Shown here: positions 48,627 through 51,004 of the stretch, piece by piece | How the letters are laid out: each line of letters begins with the position of its first letter | How positions within the stretch are numbered: position 1 is the first letter of the stretch | Assembly (NCBI RefSeq): GCF_910584445.1 | Contig: NZ_CAJUBO010000016.1 | Location: 10,913-61,916 of the forward strand | DNA: 51,004 nucleotides | Reading direction: 5' to 3' | Source: an uncultured Desulfovibrio sp. | Lineage (GTDB): Bacteria > Desulfobacterota > Desulfovibrionia > Desulfovibrionales > Desulfovibrionaceae | Made by a program: the position numbers and the translations under genes | The notes under the pieces: model-generated | Seen by the model: the letters and a program-made list of their open reading frames with translations, nothing else | What the model was told of the DNA's origin: nothing | Database searches by the model: none

Positions 48627-50186
48627 ATGGATCCTATCATCATCGCGGCGCTTTGCGCGGCCGTCCTGGCGGGGGCCTTGGGCGGAATGCTCGTACAGCG
48701 TCATCTCGCGGCCAAGCGCGTCGGCGATGCCGACGAACTGGCCCGGCGTATCGTGGAAGAGGCGCGCAAGGAGGCCCAGGCCCAGAAAAAGGAACTCCTC
48801 CTCCAGGGCCAGGACGATCTTTTCAACCAGAAACGGGAGCTGGAAACCGAATTCCGCGAGCGCGAACGCGACGTCAAGCTCCGCGAGCGCAAGCTGGACG
48901 AAATGGGCGGCCGCCTGGAGGAAAAGCTGGAAAAGGCCGCCGCGCGCGAGATGGACCTGCTCGCGGCGGAAAAGGAGCTTGCGCGCAAGGAGCGCGAGCT
49001 TTCCGAATCCGAGGCCTTCCTGCAGGAACGCATCGGCGAGGAGGAGCGCCGGCTTTCGGAGATCGCGGGACTCACCCCGGACGAGGCCAGGGCCCGCCTT
49101 CTGGCGGACATCGAGGCGCGGACGCGGCACGAATCGGCCAGGATGATCCGCCAGATCGAGACCCAGGCCAGGGAGACCGCCGACCGCAAGGCCAAGGACA
49201 TCCTGTGCAACGTCATCCAGCGCTATGCGGGCGACTATGTCAACGAGCAGACCGTCACCGCCGTGACCCTGCCCAGCGAGGACATGAAAGGGCGCATCAT
49301 CGGGCGCGAGGGCCGCAATATCCGCGCGCTGGAGGCCGCCACCGGGGTCGACCTCATTATCGACGACACGCCGGAGACGGTCATCCTTTCGGCCTACAGC
49401 CCCTTGCGGCGCCAGGTGGCGCGCATGGCGCTGGAACGCCTGATCCAGGATGGCCGCATCCACCCGGCGCGCATCGAGGACATGGTGCAGAAATGCCAGC
49501 AGGAGCTGGATGTCCAGGTGCGCGAAGTGGGCGAACAGGCCACGTTCGACGCGGGCGTGCACGGCATCCATCCCGAGATCGTGCGCCTGCTCGGGCAGCT
49601 GCGCTACCGCACCTCCTTCACCCAGAACGTGCTCCAGCATTCGCTGGAGGTTTCCGCGCTCTGCGGCATGCTGGCGGCCGAGCTTGGCATGGATGTCCGC
49701 AAGGCCAAGCGCGCCGGCCTGCTCCATGACATCGGCAAGGCCGTGGACCATGAGGTGGAAGGCCCGCACGCCCTCATCGGCGCGGATATCGCCAAAAAAT
49801 ACAACGAAAGCGCGGACATTATCCACGCCATCGCCGCCCACCACGAGGACCAGCGCCCCTCCACGGCGCTGGCCGTCCTCGTCCAGGCGGCGGATTCCAT
49901 CTCCGGGGCGCGGCCCGGCGCGCGCAAGGAGCTGCTGGAAAATTACGTCAAGCGCCTGGAGGATCTCGAGGGCATCGCCACGAGCTTTGAGGGCGTCACC
50001 AAGGCCTATGCCATCCAGGCCGGGCGCGAGGTGCGCGTCATGGTGGATGCGGAGAGCGTGGACGACGACGCCACCTATCTGCTCTGCAAGGACATTGCCG
50101 AAAAGATCGAGAAAAACCTCACCTATCCCGGGCAGATCCGCGTGACGGTCATCCGCGAGCGCCGGGCCGTGGGGCTTGCCAAGTGA
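48627..50186 (+). CDS. rny: ribonuclease Y
   Basis: A 519-residue membrane-anchored endoribonuclease that starts mRNA decay. Residues 3-24 form the membrane anchor. A long charged coiled coil covers about 28-200. The KH domain is at about 205-270 with GRIIGREGRNIRALE. The HD domain is at about 335-430: Asn-Val-Leu-Gln-His-Ser, LLHDIGKAVDHE and AHHEDQRP supply the metal ligands. GAGG stands 8 nt before the ATG, inside a long-range stem. The stop overlaps the next gene (GTGA). Confidence 0.97.
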   Translation: MDPIIIAALCAAVLAGALGGMLVQRHLAAKRVGDADELARRIVEEARKEAQAQKKELLLQGQDDLFNQKRELETEFRERERDVKLRERKLDEMGGRLEEKLEKAAAREMDLLAAEKELARKERELSESEAFLQERIGEEERRLSEIAGLTPDEARARLLADIEARTRHESARMIRQIETQARETADRKAKDILCNVIQRYAGDYVNEQTVTAVTLPSEDMKGRIIGREGRNIRALEAATGVDLIIDDTPETVILSAYSPLRRQVARMALERLIQDGRIHPARIEDMVQKCQQELDVQVREVGEQATFDAGVHGIHPEIVRLLGQLRYRTSFTQNVLQHSLEVSALCGMLAAELGMDVRKAKRAGLLHDIGKAVDHEVEGPHALIGADIAKKYNESADIIHAIAAHHEDQRPSTALAVLVQAADSISGARPGARKELLENYVKRLEDLEGIATSFEGVTKAYAIQAGREVRVMVDAESVDDDATYLLCKDIAEKIEKNLTYPGQIRVTVIRERRAVGLAK

Positions 50187-50866
50187 CAGGATCCGCCGCG
50201 GTCCTGGTGGAGACGCTGGACGCGGCGGCCGCCGTCCTTCTTGCCGCGGCGGCTGCCTGGCGGGCGCGCGGCTTTGGCGCGCATCTCACTGGCGCCGTGG
50301 TGCTCGGCTGTGTTTCCGGACTCATGGCAGGACTCGTGCGCGAGGGCCTGCTGCACGGGGCTGCGGGCGCGCGGCTGGTCCTGGGCGCGCTCCCCGGGCC
50401 GGCGCTGGCGGGGGCGCTCCTCGGGGCGCTGGCGGCCGCGGGCGCTTCGGCCCTGGCGCGCACGAGGGTCAACGGCGCGCCCGCTGTCGCCGGGCGCAGC
50501 CTCTTTTTCTGGCTGGACAGCCTAGGGCTTTTTCTGGCGGCCTCTCTGGGCGTTTTTTGCGCCCTGCGCGAAACCGGGGCCACGGCGTCCCTGGCGCTGG
50601 GCCTTCTGGCCGGGCTTGCGCCGGGCTTCGTGCGGGATGTGGCCCTGGGCGATACGGCGCGTCTGGTGGAGCAGTCCTGGTATGCCACCGCCGCCGCCCT
50701 GGGGTCCATGGGCACCATCCTGCTCCTCATCCTGCCGCCGAGCTTCGGCGCGGCCTGGCCTGTGCCGGAGGCATGGGCCTGGGCGTGGCCCTGGTGCAGC
50801 GTGCTCGGCGGCGTGGCCGTGGCCCTGGGCTTGCGGCTGTGGCGCGCAGGCCGCGAAGTTGACTGA
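50183..50866 (+). CDS. TRIC/UPF0126-like membrane channel protein
   Basis: A 227-residue protein with about seven hydrophobic helices built from two similar halves. Half one ends in VSGLMAGLVREGLLHG, half two in LLAGLAPGFVRDVALGDTARLVEQSWYATAAALG; these match the GG..RD and YATAAL motifs of prokaryotic trimeric intracellular cation (TRIC) channels of the YadS/YicG type. The Gly-Gly pairs that bend the helices are changed (LMAG, LAPG), so it is a divergent member. FFWLDSLGLFLAASLG joins the halves. It starts with GTG overlapping the rny stop, so it is coupled to RNase Y. Confidence 0.75.
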   Translation: MTGSAAVLVETLDAAAAVLLAAAAAWRARGFGAHLTGAVVLGCVSGLMAGLVREGLLHGAAGARLVLGALPGPALAGALLGALAAAGASALARTRVNGAPAVAGRSLFFWLDSLGLFLAASLGVFCALRETGATASLALGLLAGLAPGFVRDVALGDTARLVEQSWYATAAALGSMGTILLLILPPSFGAAWPVPEAWAWAWPWCSVLGGVAVALGLRLWRAGREVD

Positions 50867-50882
50867 GCCATGGCCGCCGCGA

Positions 50883-50942
50883 CAGATTTTTTTGCGTTTT
50901 TGCAAAAAGTTTCTTGACAGCGGGCAGCGACATGCCTATTGT
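50883..50942 (+). promoter_or_regulatory. strong promoter TTGACA-N17-TATTGT with A/T-rich upstream part
   Basis: TTGACA at 50914-50919 and TATTGT at 50937-50942 with the ideal 17-nt spacer. The stretch before it (50886-50912) is T- and A-runs, including the palindrome TTTTTGCAAAAA at 50897-50908, and resembles an UP element. It points out of the window to the right. Confidence 0.85.
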
Positions 50943-50971
50943 CTGCCTCCGCGCCAAGAACAAGCCGGGTG

Positions 50972-50999
50972 AAAAAAAGAAATTCGCCGGGTCTTGACA
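50972..50999 (+). promoter_or_regulatory. second -35 box with A-rich upstream part, cut by the window end
   Basis: TTGACA at 50994-50999 preceded by an A-run (50972-50982). Its -10 box would lie beyond the window. With the promoter at 50914 it forms a tandem pair, as is usual before rRNA or other very active operons. Confidence 0.6.
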
Positions 51000-51004
51000 G
51001 GGCG

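Noticed and set aside
1..51004. CRISPR arrays, tRNA genes, insertion sequences, prophage genes
   Set aside because: No regularly spaced repeats, no cloverleaf with CCA-type end, no transposase or integrase motifs were seen on reading both strands by eye.

Overview
The window is G+C-rich bacterial chromosome, densely packed, with many 1-4 nt stop/start overlaps. The gene content (single-chain pyruvate:ferredoxin oxidoreductase, CheV, 6S RNA between zapA and rny, tripartite tricarboxylate transport, Tat-exported Fe-S proteins, membrane cytochrome b) suggests an anaerobic, Desulfovibrio-like member of the Desulfovibrionaceae. That placement is an inference from gene content and order, not from a marker gene. 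I saw no tRNA, rRNA, CRISPR array, transposase, integrase or prophage gene.

Left part (1-16.7 kb): nifJ, an MFS permease and an MltC-like lytic transglycosylase on the minus strand; then GNAT acetyltransferase, tRNA-dihydrouridine synthase, ispH and cheV on the plus strand; a phenylacetate-CoA-ligase-like enzyme and sfsA (minus); a class I aminotransferase (plus); and the ATGA-coupled minus-strand operon htpX, small lipoprotein, FkbM methyltransferase.

Centre (16.8-33.3 kb): the accessory-looking block. Two divergent operons meet at 24.1-24.3 kb. Leftward: an alpha-oxoamine synthase, a GT4 glycosyltransferase, a NodB-like deacetylase, a second paralogous GT4 and an asparagine-synthase-like amidotransferase. 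Rightward: a polyketide-synthase-like protein with acyltransferase and carrier domains but no ketosynthase, an outer-membrane TolC-like lipoprotein, an HlyD-like periplasmic adaptor and a Wzx/MATE-like flippase. Together they could make an aminoketone or amino-acyl lipid, decorate it with sugar, amide and deacetylated groups, flip it and export it. I regard this as the best candidate for an undescribed system. It is followed by a Tat-exported multi-cluster ferredoxin, one cluster of which has a CxxDxxC motif, and a four-helix cytochrome b.

Right-centre (33.3-38.7 kb): a redox operon of lactonase-like beta-propeller, flavodoxin, carboxymuconolactone-decarboxylase-family protein, Tat-exported ferredoxin-fused aldo/keto reductase and Tat-exported FMN reductase, then ferritin with a clear promoter and terminator. 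Two of the exported proteins carry a second ribosome-binding site and ATG just after the signal peptide.

Right part (38.7-51 kb): tctCBA on the minus strand behind a 560-nt leader full of dyads; rnr-murJ; a BI-1/YccA-like membrane protein; zapB-like, zapA, 6S RNA, rny and a TRIC/UPF0126 channel on the plus strand. The window ends in a very good sigma70 promoter and a second -35 box, as seen before a strongly expressed operon. htpX and the BI-1 gene share a CTTGCCT-N16-TATAT promoter form. No gene was found in 3617-4104, 6576-6923, 41849-42408 or 48303-48626; their contents are described in the entries.
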